Shown piece by piece: positions 28,775 through 37,387 of a DNA stretch of 64,000 bases. The stretch is from Acidobacteriota bacterium (GTDB lineage Bacteria > Acidobacteriota > Blastocatellia > RBC074). The notes under the pieces were generated by a model, which was not told the DNA's origin, searched no databases, and worked only from the letters and a program-made list of their open reading frames with translations. The first letter of the stretch is position 1; the number at the start of each line of letters is the position of its first letter. Where the stretch lies: NCBI GenBank assembly GCA_019639255.1, contig JAHBSF010000023.1, positions 1 through 64,000 on the forward strand. Reading direction: 5' to 3'. The translations under genes and the position numbers were made by a program.

Positions 28775-29998
28775 TCAGGCGACCGCCGGCGCAGCAAAGG
28801 CCGGCGCCGTTACAAGCGCGGCCGCTCCGCGCAGGCGCGGCCATTCGTCAAGCGATACGGTGCGGATCTCGGTTTCGGCCGCGTCGGGCGAAAGCGCGCG
28901 TTCCGCAATCGCCGTTCGCACGGCGGATTCGATCAGATCCCAGGCGGCGATGATCTCGCCGCCGATGTATATGCGGGCCGGATCGACCGCATTTACTATC
29001 GAGGCAAGCCCGAGGCCCAGATACCGCGCCGTAGCGCTCATCGCCGCTACCGCTTTTGCGTCGCCCGCACGCGCTCGCGCTATCAGATCCTCGATGGTGA
29101 AGGACGCAACTTCGGCCGGCATCGGTTTTTCGCGCAGGTCGCGCCCGAAATATCGCGACAGCGTGGCCAGATTCGATATGTAAGCCTCCCAGCAGCCGTT
29201 CGCCCCGCAGGCGCAGCGCGGCCCGTCGATGCTCAGGGGCACGTGGCCGAACTCGCCCGCAATGTTGTGACGCCCGCGCAGTATCTCGCCGTTGACCACC
29301 ACGCCCACGCCTATGCCGTCCGATACGCTTACGAATACCAGGTCGCTCACCTCCGCCGCATCCCCGCGCGCGGACCACATCTGCGCAAGCGCACACGCCT
29401 TGCCCGAGTTTTCTATAAAGACGGGCAGCCCCGTAGCCGCCGCAAGCGACTCGCGAAGCTCTACGTCGCGCCACCCCATCGTAGGCGCGTGTATGATCCG
29501 GCTCGTCGCCCGGTCGACCATCCCCGGCACAACCACGCCTACGCCCTCGCACGTACCCGCCTCCGCGTGTTCAATGAGCACGCGCTCGATGCGCCTTGCA
29601 AGCTCCGCAGCCAGACGCTTCGGGTCGCGTTCGGTGGCGAAACTCGTAGTCGCCGCAAGCGTCCGCCCCAGCGGATCCGCAAGCATCAAATATGTCCGCG
29701 TTACGCGTATATCGACCGCCACTACACACCGCATGCGCGTCTCTATGTAAAGAAACGTCGGCTTGCGCCCGCGCGCGCTCTCGCCCATCATCCCCTCGAA
29801 GATCAACCCCTCTTCCAGAAGATCGTTCACTATCAGGCTCACCGCGCCGCGCCTCAATCCCATCCGCCGCGCCAGATCCGCCCGCGACAAAGGCTGATGC
29901 GTGCGCACCAGATCCAACGCTATCCTGCGGTTGATCTCCCGCGATGTGCCCCGCGTCGCTACCCGGAAATTCTGCGGATTGATCTTTCGCATCCTCAT
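28775..29998 (-). CDS. ROK-family transcriptional regulator
   Basis: About 408 residues. A winged helix-turn-helix (about 15-70: LSRADLARRMGLRRGAVSLIVNDLL) precedes a ROK sugar-kinase-like fold with ATP-site-like GVGVVVPGMVD, the HVPL motif, and the zinc-binding motif CACGANGCWE near residue 264. NagC/XylR-type ROK repressors respond to sugars or sugar phosphates. It sits between pectate lyase/cupin and the rhamnose-oxidation genes, so it may control one of these. ATG at 29998 is chosen; another ATG lies two codons downstream. Inverted TATATTGTCC/GGACAATATA elements upstream could be its operators. Confidence 0.88.
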   Translation of the reverse strand: MRMRKINPQNFRVATRGTSREINRRIALDLVRTHQPLSRADLARRMGLRRGAVSLIVNDLLEEGLIFEGMMGESARGRKPTFLYIETRMRCVVAVDIRVTRTYLMLADPLGRTLAATTSFATERDPKRLAAELARRIERVLIEHAEAGTCEGVGVVVPGMVDRATSRIIHAPTMGWRDVELRESLAAATGLPVFIENSGKACALAQMWSARGDAAEVSDLVFVSVSDGIGVGVVVNGEILRGRHNIAGEFGHVPLSIDGPRCACGANGCWEAYISNLATLSRYFGRDLREKPMPAEVASFTIEDLIARARAGDAKAVAAMSATARYLGLGLASIVNAVDPARIYIGGEIIAAWDLIESAVRTAIAERALSPDAAETEIRTVSLDEWPRLRGAAALVTAPAFAAPAVA

Positions 29999-30000
29999 AT

Positions 30001-30300
30001 CTGCCCAATGCCCGCCCAACCATACCCGCCAACCCTGATGGCTTCGGTATCCGCTATATTTTGATATATTGTCCGATGTTGAAACAAATGGAGCCGCAAA
30101 TATCCGCGCAGAGACGCGCGAGAAGTGTGGCGTCCTTCCGCGCGTCCCCAAGTTTTCCCAGCAAAACTGCCTCTGATGGCTTTTTTCAGCGCCGGGGCGC
30201 GGCCTGCGGCCCCTCCAATTTCACCCGAATCCCTGCCGGGAGAACTCTCTCTGGAGGAGAGATTGTCTTAACGTAGGACAATATAGCAGGCAGAAGGGAT
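30001..30300. promoter_or_regulatory. Upstream region of ROK gene with a split inverted pair
   Basis: No gene is seen. TATATTGTCC (30066-30075) and its exact complement GGACAATATA (30276-30285) lie about 200 bp apart, and a small palindrome TCTCTCTGGAGGAGAGA is near 30246-30262. These could be paired operators for the ROK regulator or the ends of a decayed insertion. Confidence 0.35.
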
Positions 30301-30371
30301 CAGATCAAGAAAAATCTCCATTCGCTTGAGGGCGGCGGTTTAAATCAGGCCGCGAAATATTGGGACACATC

Positions 30372-30443
30372 ACTGGGTACGCACGCGCCCTCGCGTGCTT
30401 GTATTCGCCGGCGAAAGCACGCGAGGGCGCGTGCGTACCCAGT
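30372..30443. repeat. GC-rich 29-bp-arm palindrome
   Basis: The arms (30372-30400 and 30415-30443) are perfect complements, read ACTGGGTACGCACGCGCCCT at the left end, and enclose a 14-nt loop. GGGACACAT lies just left, as in the palindrome at the window start. It follows the 3' end of the SDR gene by about 40 bp and could be a REP-like element or a terminator. Confidence 0.8.
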
Positions 30444-30483
30444 TGATGACTCCGTTGTGTGTACCATTCTGCTGTGGATTGAT

Positions 30484-31251
30484 TTAGAGAGCCGTATAGC
30501 CTCCGTCGACGCACAGGTAAGCGCCGGTGATGAACGAGGCCTCATCGGAGGCCAGAAACAGTATGGCCGCAGCCGCCTCGCGCGGTTCGCCTATGCGCCC
30601 GAGCATGGTTTTGGGCGCTTCGGCGGCGATGAACTCTTCGAGCGACTGTTGGGTGCGCTGCATATGGTCGCAGGAAGCGCGCGTCAGAATCGTGCCCGGG
30701 CATACGCAATTGACGCGTATGCGGTCGGGAGCGAGATCGAGCGCCATATTGCGCGTCATCTGCACGATTGCGGCTTTGGTCGCGCTGTAGGCCGTGAAAT
30801 TCGGCTGCGCGATGAAGCCGGACATAGATCCCAGATTCACTATCGCTCCGCCGCCCGATCGTTTAATGTGCATGGCGGCGAAGCGCGACATCAAAGCGGT
30901 TCCCACAACGTTGACGCCGAGCGAGCGCGCCCACTCCTCGGGCGTCGCTTCGAGGCCCCTGAGTACAAACGCCGCCGCATTGTTGACGAGTATATGCAGT
31001 CCGCCGAAAGTCTCTGCTGCGCGCTCACACACCATTTGCGCATCGCTTTCGGATGAAACGTCGGTGCGAACGAATAATGCAGCGCCGCCGCGGGCCGAAA
31101 TACCCTCGGCGGTTTCGATGCCTGCCGATTCATCGAGATCGGCTACGACGACGCTCGCTCCCTGTTCGGCGAACATCTCGGCCGTCGCGCGTCCTATGCC
31201 CGCTGCGCCGCCCGTAACTATTGCTACTTTGTCCCGCAGCCGCTCACCCAT
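30484..31251 (-). CDS. SDR-family oxidoreductase (candidate rhamnose-pathway dehydrogenase)
   Basis: A 255-residue classical short-chain dehydrogenase: cofactor motif GGAAGIGRAT, NNAA motif, catalytic Ser and YSATKAA (YxxxK), and C-terminal GAYLCVDGGYTAL. Last gene of the rhmD-SDR-MBL-SDR series, 13 bp after the metallo-beta-lactamase-fold gene. In the non-phosphorylating L-rhamnose route, one SDR oxidises L-rhamnose to the lactone and another may oxidise 2-keto-3-deoxy-L-rhamnonate. Which role this protein has cannot be decided from sequence alone. The D after the second strand (VADLDESAG) suggests NAD preference. Confidence 0.85.
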   Translation of the reverse strand: MGERLRDKVAIVTGGAAGIGRATAEMFAEQGASVVVADLDESAGIETAEGISARGGAALFVRTDVSSESDAQMVCERAAETFGGLHILVNNAAAFVLRGLEATPEEWARSLGVNVVGTALMSRFAAMHIKRSGGGAIVNLGSMSGFIAQPNFTAYSATKAAIVQMTRNMALDLAPDRIRVNCVCPGTILTRASCDHMQRTQQSLEEFIAAEAPKTMLGRIGEPREAAAAILFLASDEASFITGAYLCVDGGYTAL

Positions 31252-31264
31252 CGGGCTTCTCCTC

Positions 31265-32038
31265 TCAGGCGATCCTGCCGCCCGGATGCCGCGCGAGCAC
31301 TTCCGGCTCGTAAAGCGGAACGAAGATATCGGATTCGCGTTTTATTCGCCCGCACGTGCGGTGAAACTCTTCGAGGCTTTCCTGTATGCCGAGCGGCTCC
31401 ATTTCCTCGATGTTCCTGTATGTAAACACGCAGTCCGACGCTGCAACCCTGCCGCGCGCGGTTTCCATTACGTACACCATCGACGAGCGGTGATGCACGC
31501 CGGCCCAGAAGCACCGCACGCCGGGCGCGATCTCGTCTACATCGTCGAGCAAGCGCACCTTTGCGTGTCCATCGAACATCAGGTAATGCAGCGTCTCGTC
31601 GGAGATGCGGAACCGGCGCGGTACGTGCATCGGAAACTTCTCGGCGTGAAAATCCTCGATCCAGCCGCGTTTTGAAATCCATATCTGCGCGTTGCGGAAT
31701 TTCTGTATGTTCGCCGTAGCGTATATCTGAAGCGGAGTAATCAGCACATCGGTTACATCTTCGGGTTGAATGCCGAGCGAGGCGAGCGCCGCAATCGGAC
31801 GTTCGGACTCTTCGCGCTTCAATGCGCCGCGCTCGCCGAAGGCGCTCGACCACCGCGCGTTGAGTTCGGTGAGATCGTCGGGCGGCCCGGTATTGATGAT
31901 CATCGTGCGTCCCTCGCCTCGAATGACCACCATCCAGAAGTAAAGCTCTATCCACTCGTTCCAGCGGCTCATCCAGAATACTTCGGGCCCGGCCACCTCG
32001 CAGCGGCCCATATTCAATACCTGTACCTCGTAGCCCAT
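31265..32038 (-). CDS. Metallo-beta-lactamase-fold protein lacking the metal motif
   Basis: A 257-residue protein resembling AHL-lactonase-type hydrolases in overall order (EVQVLNMGRCEV, TMIINTGPP, then two beta-layers). The HxHxDH motif that binds the metals is replaced by TPLQIYAT, and the C-terminal ligand region reads LYEPEVLARHP. Parts of the later ligand regions survive as GVHHRSSM and AASDC. It lies between two SDR genes of a rhamnose cluster, exactly where a rhamnono-lactonase would be expected. It may be a lactonase with other ligands, or a non-catalytic binding protein. The loss is direct observation; the role is inference. Confidence 0.7.
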   Translation of the reverse strand: MGYEVQVLNMGRCEVAGPEVFWMSRWNEWIELYFWMVVIRGEGRTMIINTGPPDDLTELNARWSSAFGERGALKREESERPIAALASLGIQPEDVTDVLITPLQIYATANIQKFRNAQIWISKRGWIEDFHAEKFPMHVPRRFRISDETLHYLMFDGHAKVRLLDDVDEIAPGVRCFWAGVHHRSSMVYVMETARGRVAASDCVFTYRNIEEMEPLGIQESLEEFHRTCGRIKRESDIFVPLYEPEVLARHPGGRIA

Positions 32039-32058
32039 CCGTGCTCCTCCGCGAGGGG

Positions 32059-32157
32059 GAAGAGAAAATACGGAACAAACTGAAATGAACGGAACAAACG
32101 AAATTTGTGATTCTTTCCGTTTATTCCGTCTATTTTCGTTTGTTCCGTTATCTCTTT
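32059..32157. repeat. ACGGAACAA-family inverted repeat
   Basis: Copy inside the rhmD-SDR-MBL gene series. The right arm touches the stop codon of the minus-strand SDR gene. Confidence 0.85.
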
Positions 32158-32903
32158 CAGTACGTCGCTCGCCCGCCCGTCATATCGAATGTAAACCCGG
32201 TGGTAAAGCTCGTCCCCGGAGACACGATAAAGGCCGCGATGTGCGCAATCTCCTCGAGCGTGCCGCAGCGTTTCATGGGAATCTTGTCGGTCATGTATTT
32301 GACCTGGCTTTCGGGCATCGCCTCTACCATCGCCGTGCGTATGACGGCGGGCGCAAGCGCGTTGATCGTGATTCCGGTTTCGGCGTATTCCTTGCCCTGC
32401 ACCTTGGTCATTCCTATGACGGCGGCCTTCGATGCGGAGTAAGCAAGCATGCCGGCATTGCCCTCCTTGCCCGCGATGGATGCGATGTGCAGTATGCGCC
32501 CGTAATTGCGCCGCAGCATCCAGGGCAGCACGGCGCGCGCGGTATAAAACGATCCGAAGAAATTCACATCGAATACGAAATGCAGATCCGCGCTTTCAAC
32601 CTCTTCGCTGCGGATGCCGGTACGGCCCGTAACGCCGGCGCTGTTGACGAGTATGTCTATTTGCCCGAATCGTTCTCCGATGCGCGCGATAGTTTCATTG
32701 ACCTGCATTTCGTCCGTGATATCGACGGCGAAGGCTTCGGCGTCGTTGCCGAGTTCGGCTGCGACCTGCTGCAGCGGTTCGGCCTGCAAATCGAGCAGCG
32801 CGATGCGGGCGCCCGAGGCGTGGAGTTTTTCGGCAATCGCGCGCCCGAGTCCCGATGCCGCGCCGGTGATGACGGCCGTATGACGTTCAAATTCCAATCT
32901 CAT
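32157..32903 (-). CDS. FabG-like SDR (candidate sugar-acid dehydrogenase)
   Basis: A 248-residue SDR with TGAASGLGRAIAEKL, NSAGVTG, catalytic YSASKAAV and C-terminal GFTFDMTGGRATY. It begins 3 bp after the rhmD stop, so the two genes are tightly coupled. Two roles are plausible: L-rhamnose 1-dehydrogenase, or 2-keto-3-deoxy-L-rhamnonate 4-dehydrogenase of the diketo-hydrolase route. Proximity to rhmD slightly favours acting on the dehydratase product. The Asp in LLDLQAEP suggests NAD use. A fatty-acid role is unlikely in this setting. Confidence 0.86.
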   Translation of the reverse strand: MRLEFERHTAVITGAASGLGRAIAEKLHASGARIALLDLQAEPLQQVAAELGNDAEAFAVDITDEMQVNETIARIGERFGQIDILVNSAGVTGRTGIRSEEVESADLHFVFDVNFFGSFYTARAVLPWMLRRNYGRILHIASIAGKEGNAGMLAYSASKAAVIGMTKVQGKEYAETGITINALAPAVIRTAMVEAMPESQVKYMTDKIPMKRCGTLEEIAHIAAFIVSPGTSFTTGFTFDMTGGRATY

Positions 32904-32906
32904 TAA

Positions 32907-34097
32907 TTAGTCTCTCTGATAAGGACGGATCAGTTTCAGATTTCTGTTCAACTCGACGCCCCAGCCCGGACGGTCCGGCAGATCCAGATTTCCGCCCTCG
33001 GGCATCGGCTCGTTTTCAAACAGTTCACCGAAAATCGGCGCCATTCGATCCGCCTGCGGGCTCATCACCAGAAACTCCGCCACGGGGCAGTTGGTGAAGG
33101 CGTATTGCAGGTGATACGAAAACACGCTCGATCCGTGCGGAATGACCGGAATGTCCCACGCCGAGGCCATCGCAACTATGCGGCGCGCCTCGGTCAGGCC
33201 CCCCACCCAGTTGATATCGGGTTGCAATATGTCTGCGCATTTACGCGCAATGAGTTCACGAAAACCGTAGCGAGTGTATTCGTGTTCTCCCGTAGTCACA
33301 AGACACAGATGCCCGATTGCGGCTTTAAGCGCGGCGTATCCGTCGTAATCATCGGGCGGCAGGCATTCTTCGATCCAGTGCAGGTTGTAGGGTGCAAGCG
33401 CCCTGGCCAGTTCAATCGCGTAGGGTACGGTCAGCGACATGTAACAATCCAGGCGCAGCGGAAAATCCGGCCCTACGGCCGCGCGCGCCTCGGCCATCGC
33501 CGCAACGTTTTTCTTCAGTCCCTCGACGCCGTCCCCCGGACCGTAGCGGCAGGGAATCTTTGCGCCCTGAAACCCCCAGTCCTTCGCTATATCGGGGCGC
33601 GCGGTCGTGGCGTATACCGGCAGCCGGTCCTTGGTCTTGCCGCCTATGAGCGCGTAGATGGGTTCGCCGCGCAGTTTGCCGAGACAATCCCATACGGCCA
33701 GATCCACGGCGCTGATGGCGTGCAGGGTGAGTCCCTTTCGGCCGTAGGGCATCGTTGCGCGCCACATCTGATCCCACATCAATTCGACGTTGCGCGGGTC
33801 CTGCCCCTCTACGAAGCGGCTGAGATGCCGTTCGATGATGTAGCAGGCGGGCTCTCCGCCAATGCTGCATCCGAGCCCCGTCGCGCCGTCGTCGAGTTCC
33901 ACTTCGACCAGCACCGTGCCGAGCGCATTGATGCCCCAGCTTGTGCGCCGCGCCTTGTAATCGGCGTAAACCGACATCGGATTTGCGACCGGCAAATCGA
34001 TGATCCAGTGCGGGTCGTGCTGATTGTGGTAGTCGGCGCCCATCTCGACAGGGTCGATGATGTATGCACGCACGTGTTTGATCCGGACGTTTTTCAT
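32907..34097 (-). CDS. rhmD: L-rhamnonate dehydratase
   Basis: A 396-residue enolase-superfamily enzyme closely resembling E. coli RhmD along its length: HDPHWIIDLPVANPMSVY at the N-terminus, the metal-binding region LRLDCYMS (Asp near 216), WIEECLPP (Glu near 242), TTGEHEYTR (Glu near 267), general base His in IPHGSSVFS (near 318), and the C-terminal GVELNRNLKLIRPY. It dehydrates L-rhamnonate to 2-keto-3-deoxy-L-rhamnonate. It sits between the sugar importer and two SDR genes, forming a rhamnose-oxidation operon. The same superfamily also has other sugar-acid dehydratases, but the motif match is strong. Confidence 0.92.
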   Translation of the reverse strand: MKNVRIKHVRAYIIDPVEMGADYHNQHDPHWIIDLPVANPMSVYADYKARRTSWGINALGTVLVEVELDDGATGLGCSIGGEPACYIIERHLSRFVEGQDPRNVELMWDQMWRATMPYGRKGLTLHAISAVDLAVWDCLGKLRGEPIYALIGGKTKDRLPVYATTARPDIAKDWGFQGAKIPCRYGPGDGVEGLKKNVAAMAEARAAVGPDFPLRLDCYMSLTVPYAIELARALAPYNLHWIEECLPPDDYDGYAALKAAIGHLCLVTTGEHEYTRYGFRELIARKCADILQPDINWVGGLTEARRIVAMASAWDIPVIPHGSSVFSYHLQYAFTNCPVAEFLVMSPQADRMAPIFGELFENEPMPEGGNLDLPDRPGWGVELNRNLKLIRPYQRD

Positions 34098-34117
34098 ATT
34101 TGCCCTGGCAGGGATTC

Positions 34118-34218
34118 GAAGAGAGACAACGGAACAAACGAAATGAAACGAAAATTACCGAAAAGTCGAATATTTCCGTATGTTCCGTCTTATTTCGTTT
34201 GTTCCGTTATCTCTCTTC
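34118..34218. repeat. ACGGAACAA-family inverted repeat
   Basis: Full copy separating rhmD from the importer permease-binding-protein gene; the arms start GAGAGACAACGGAACAAACG or its near-complement. Confidence 0.9.
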
Positions 34219-34219
34219 A

Positions 34220-36340
34220 TCAGAAATCAAAACGGTCGATATTGCTTTTATTGAATATGAATGGCGCGCCGAGCCGCACCTCGTCGCCCTCGACGGCTAT
34301 TTCCCCAAGCCTTCCCGCGCCAAGCCTGCGCGCTCCCGGTTTGAGTTCTTTTGCAACGAGCGCGCGCGCAGCGTATACGGTCAGGTATCCTAGATCGACC
34401 GTATTCCAGAGCACAAAGCTTTCAATCACGCCCGAATGCACATAAGGCTTGCACATATTAGGAAGCGAAAGACCGGTAACCTTGACCTCGCTGCGTCCGG
34501 ACTGTTTGACGGCTTCGGCGGCTCCGGGAACGGCGGGCGCGGCTATGGCCATAACCAGCCTCACGCCGGGATGTACCTTGAGCACCGTCTGCGTTTCTGC
34601 AAATGCGCGGTCGCGATCCCCGTCGCTCGGCTGCACGGCGACGAGTTTGATTTCCGGATACTCGGCGGCAAGCCGCGCCCTTATGTGCCTGATCCATTCG
34701 TTCTGATTCGCCGCGCTCAGGCTTGCCGTGATTATGGCGAATTCGCCGCGCCGGTCGAGTATGCGCGCGGCCTCGTCCATCAGCGTGTAGCCTATGCCCT
34801 GCGGCGTGGCCTGATTGATGAAAAAGTCGCGCGCGTCGCGTTCTGAATCCGCATCCCAGGTAAGCACGCCGATGCCGCGCTCGCGCGCCTTGCGCAGCAC
34901 CGTGGATATTCCCGCCTGATTTTCAACGCTTACTGCGATCGCATCCACGCCGCGCGTGATCCACGCCTCGACTACTTCGTTCTGTTTGGCCGGATCAAGA
35001 TCGGTCGGCCCGTCCCACAGCAGATCGACGCCCAGTTCGCGGGCGGCTTCTTCGGCGCCCTGACGGCAACTGATGAAATACGGATCGCCCTTCGCCTTCG
35101 GCATCATTGCGATCACGGGGCGTGATTTTTCGACGGAAGACTCTCCCCGCTTCCCGCCCTGCGGCGCGGCGGATTCGCGCAGCGACCGCACAAGCAGCCA
35201 GTTGCTTCCGGCGACGATCAGCGCCGCCGCCAGTATGACGGCGCTGAGGACCGCCACTTGAGAGTTCTTCACGCCTGCTTCCTCCGCTTCCTCCGCATCT
35301 CCCGCAATCCCGTTTGCAATCCCGGCCGCCGCAGCGGTGCGAATTCGCGCGCGACGCGTCGCCCGATCAATCAGTATCGTCGCGACGAGCAGCGCGCCCG
35401 TAAGTATTCCGGCCAGCTCCGCCGGCTGCCCGCTCAGCCGCAGTCCGTTCTGCAATACGACGATCGCAATCAACCCGAGCACCGAGCCGGGAATCGTTCC
35501 GCGCCCGCCGAAAATCGACGTGCCGCCGAGCACTACGGCGGTAATCGCCATCAGCTCGAAGCCCGTCCCGGCGTCGGCCTTCGCCTGCCCGAGATGCGCT
35601 ACGTAAACTATCGCAGCCGCGCTTGCCGCCGCTCCCGACAGCATATATATAAGCGCCAGCCGCCGCGCGACCGGAATGCCGGCGAAACGCGCGCCTTCGG
35701 GTGAAAATCCGATTGCGTAAATCGCGCGTCCTATACTCGTGCGGTGCAGCAGCAGCGCGTAACCGATAATGGCCGCGCCGAGCAGCAGCAGTTGCGGCGG
35801 CAGCACTCCGCCGAGGTATCCCTGCCCGAAGAAAAGAAACGAGGGCGGGAATCCCGAGTAGTTTTCAATCCCGCGCGTAAGCGCCTCGGCCAGTCCGCGA
35901 AAAAGCGAAAACGATCCGAGCGTGACTATAAGCGGCGGAAGCTGAAACCGTGCAATCATTACGGCATTGAGCGCGCCGCCCGCGAGCCCCGCCGCGAGCG
36001 TCAACACGATTGCCGCCGGAATCGGCAACTGCGCATCGCGCCACAGCGCGCCGAACACTACGGCGGAAAGCCCCATCATAGAGCCTGCGGAAAGATCTAT
36101 GCCGCCCGAAATGATGATCGGCGTGAGCGCAAGCGCCAGCAATCCGAGTTCGACGCCGAGCCTTCCGATTTCAAAACCGTTGGCCGCGGTCAGGAAGTTT
36201 TCGCCGCTAATACCGAAGACGAAAACTTCCACGGCAATGACTGCAAGCAGCGCCCATTCGTTGTTCGGAAACCACGCATTGAAGATCTCACGCGGCGATT
36301 TCTTCGGCGTATCTGTTTCAGCGCGAGGCGAATTGTGCAT
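34220..36340 (-). CDS. Sugar ABC permease fused to solute-binding protein
   Basis: A 706-residue fusion. Residues about 25-345 are a CUT2/RbsC-type permease with many membrane helices and the GGIDLSAGSMMGLSAV and GGTSIFGGRGTIPGS motifs. A charged linker (GDAEEAEEAGVKN) and one more membrane helix (about 360-382) follow. Residues about 405-706 are a periplasmic binding protein of the RbsB/RhaS type (MMPKAKGDPYFISCRQGAEE; DPAKQNEVVEAWITRGVDAIAVS with DxxKQ). The binding protein would thus be tethered facing the periplasm. Cluster context suggests L-rhamnose. It overlaps the upstream permease by 23 bp. Continuous frame with no stop rules out a simple adjacent pair. Confidence 0.9.
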   Translation of the reverse strand: MHNSPRAETDTPKKSPREIFNAWFPNNEWALLAVIAVEVFVFGISGENFLTAANGFEIGRLGVELGLLALALTPIIISGGIDLSAGSMMGLSAVVFGALWRDAQLPIPAAIVLTLAAGLAGGALNAVMIARFQLPPLIVTLGSFSLFRGLAEALTRGIENYSGFPPSFLFFGQGYLGGVLPPQLLLLGAAIIGYALLLHRTSIGRAIYAIGFSPEGARFAGIPVARRLALIYMLSGAAASAAAIVYVAHLGQAKADAGTGFELMAITAVVLGGTSIFGGRGTIPGSVLGLIAIVVLQNGLRLSGQPAELAGILTGALLVATILIDRATRRARIRTAAAAGIANGIAGDAEEAEEAGVKNSQVAVLSAVILAAALIVAGSNWLLVRSLRESAAPQGGKRGESSVEKSRPVIAMMPKAKGDPYFISCRQGAEEAARELGVDLLWDGPTDLDPAKQNEVVEAWITRGVDAIAVSVENQAGISTVLRKARERGIGVLTWDADSERDARDFFINQATPQGIGYTLMDEAARILDRRGEFAIITASLSAANQNEWIRHIRARLAAEYPEIKLVAVQPSDGDRDRAFAETQTVLKVHPGVRLVMAIAAPAVPGAAEAVKQSGRSEVKVTGLSLPNMCKPYVHSGVIESFVLWNTVDLGYLTVYAARALVAKELKPGARRLGAGRLGEIAVEGDEVRLGAPFIFNKSNIDRFDF

Positions 36341-37268
36341 GTCGTTGCATTCGTCCGAGCGCGATTTCCGATAACAGCGCGGCGAGGATAATTGCGCCCT
36401 GCAGCGCCTTTTCCCAGTACGGATTTACTCCGAGAAAGGCAAGCGCCGGACCTATGACCGCAAGCAGCGCAGCGCCCGCAAGCGTTCCCGCAAGCGTTCC
36501 GCGCCCGCCCGTGATCGCCGTTCCTCCGACCACCACTGCGGCGATGGCCTTGAGTTCAAGCCCCACGCCCGCATTCCCCGGCACTTCCGCAAAACGCGCG
36601 GCGTTCACAAACGCCGCCAGCGCCGTGAGCGCTCCCATCCATACGAAAACGCCGAACGTTACGCGCCGAGGATCGATTCCCGCAAGCCGGGCGGCTTCGC
36701 TGCTTGCGCCCACGGCGTAGACGGCGCGGCCCGCCGCAACCCTGCCGAGCAGAAAAATCGACGCGGCGAAAATCAGCAGGGCAGCCAGTACGATAATAAA
36801 ACCGCCCGCCGTCTGCCCCAACCCGAACCATTGAAAGTTGCGGGGCAGATTCTGCACCCACGCGCCCTCGGTAGCCCACCTGAGCGCATCTCTCAGCACA
36901 ACCATCATTGCGAGCGTCGCTACAATCGACGGTATCCGCCAGCGCGCAACGAGTACGCCGTTTACCGCTCCCATCGCGCAGCCGCAAATCACTACCGCCG
37001 CTGCGACGGCGGGCATCGGCAGCCCCGCTTTCGCCAGCACGCCGGCAGTAATGCTCGCTACGGCGAATTGCGAACCGACCGAGATGTCGATCTGCCCGGT
37101 CAGTATGACGAACGTCATGCCCGTTGCAACGATGAGCGCCGGAGCATTGTTGAGCGCCAGATCGCGCGCGTTTGCCGGGCTGAAAAACGACGGCGCAATC
37201 AATGCAACGGTAGCAAGCAGCGCGGCGAGCGCAGCGGCTGCGGCGATTTCTCGTCTGTAACGGTTCAT
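36318..37268 (-). CDS. Sugar ABC transporter permease (CUT2, RhaP/RbsC-like)
   Basis: A 316-residue membrane protein of about 8-10 helices with the family motifs ILTGQIDISVGSQFAVAS and VVGGTAITGGRGTLAGTLAG. It would pair with the permease half of the downstream fusion to make a heterodimeric channel. Its 3' end overlaps the fusion's start by 23 bp, indicating translational coupling. The nucleotide-binding subunit lies upstream, beyond an inverted repeat. Likely substrate L-rhamnose or a related deoxysugar, by context. Confidence 0.9.
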   Translation of the reverse strand: MNRYRREIAAAAALAALLATVALIAPSFFSPANARDLALNNAPALIVATGMTFVILTGQIDISVGSQFAVASITAGVLAKAGLPMPAVAAAVVICGCAMGAVNGVLVARWRIPSIVATLAMMVVLRDALRWATEGAWVQNLPRNFQWFGLGQTAGGFIIVLAALLIFAASIFLLGRVAAGRAVYAVGASSEAARLAGIDPRRVTFGVFVWMGALTALAAFVNAARFAEVPGNAGVGLELKAIAAVVVGGTAITGGRGTLAGTLAGAALLAVIGPALAFLGVNPYWEKALQGAIILAALLSEIALGRMQRHAQFASR

Positions 37269-37277
37269 CGGGAGAAT

Positions 37278-37383
37278 AAAGAGAGATAACGGAACAAACG
37301 GAAAAAGACGGAAACTACGGAAATATTCAACTATATTCGACCGTTCCGTAATTTTCGTATCATTTCGAATGTTGCGTTATCGT
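37278..37383. repeat. ACGGAACAA-family inverted repeat, decayed right end
   Basis: Copy between the ATPase and permease genes. The left arm is standard, but the right terminus reads GTTGCGTTATCGT, so the outer stem is weakened. Confidence 0.8.
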
Positions 37384-37387
37384 CGGC

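Noticed and set aside
33105-34445. Plus-strand frame of 446 codons across rhmD
   Set aside because: It runs antisense to rhmD and through an intergenic repeat; no domain signal.
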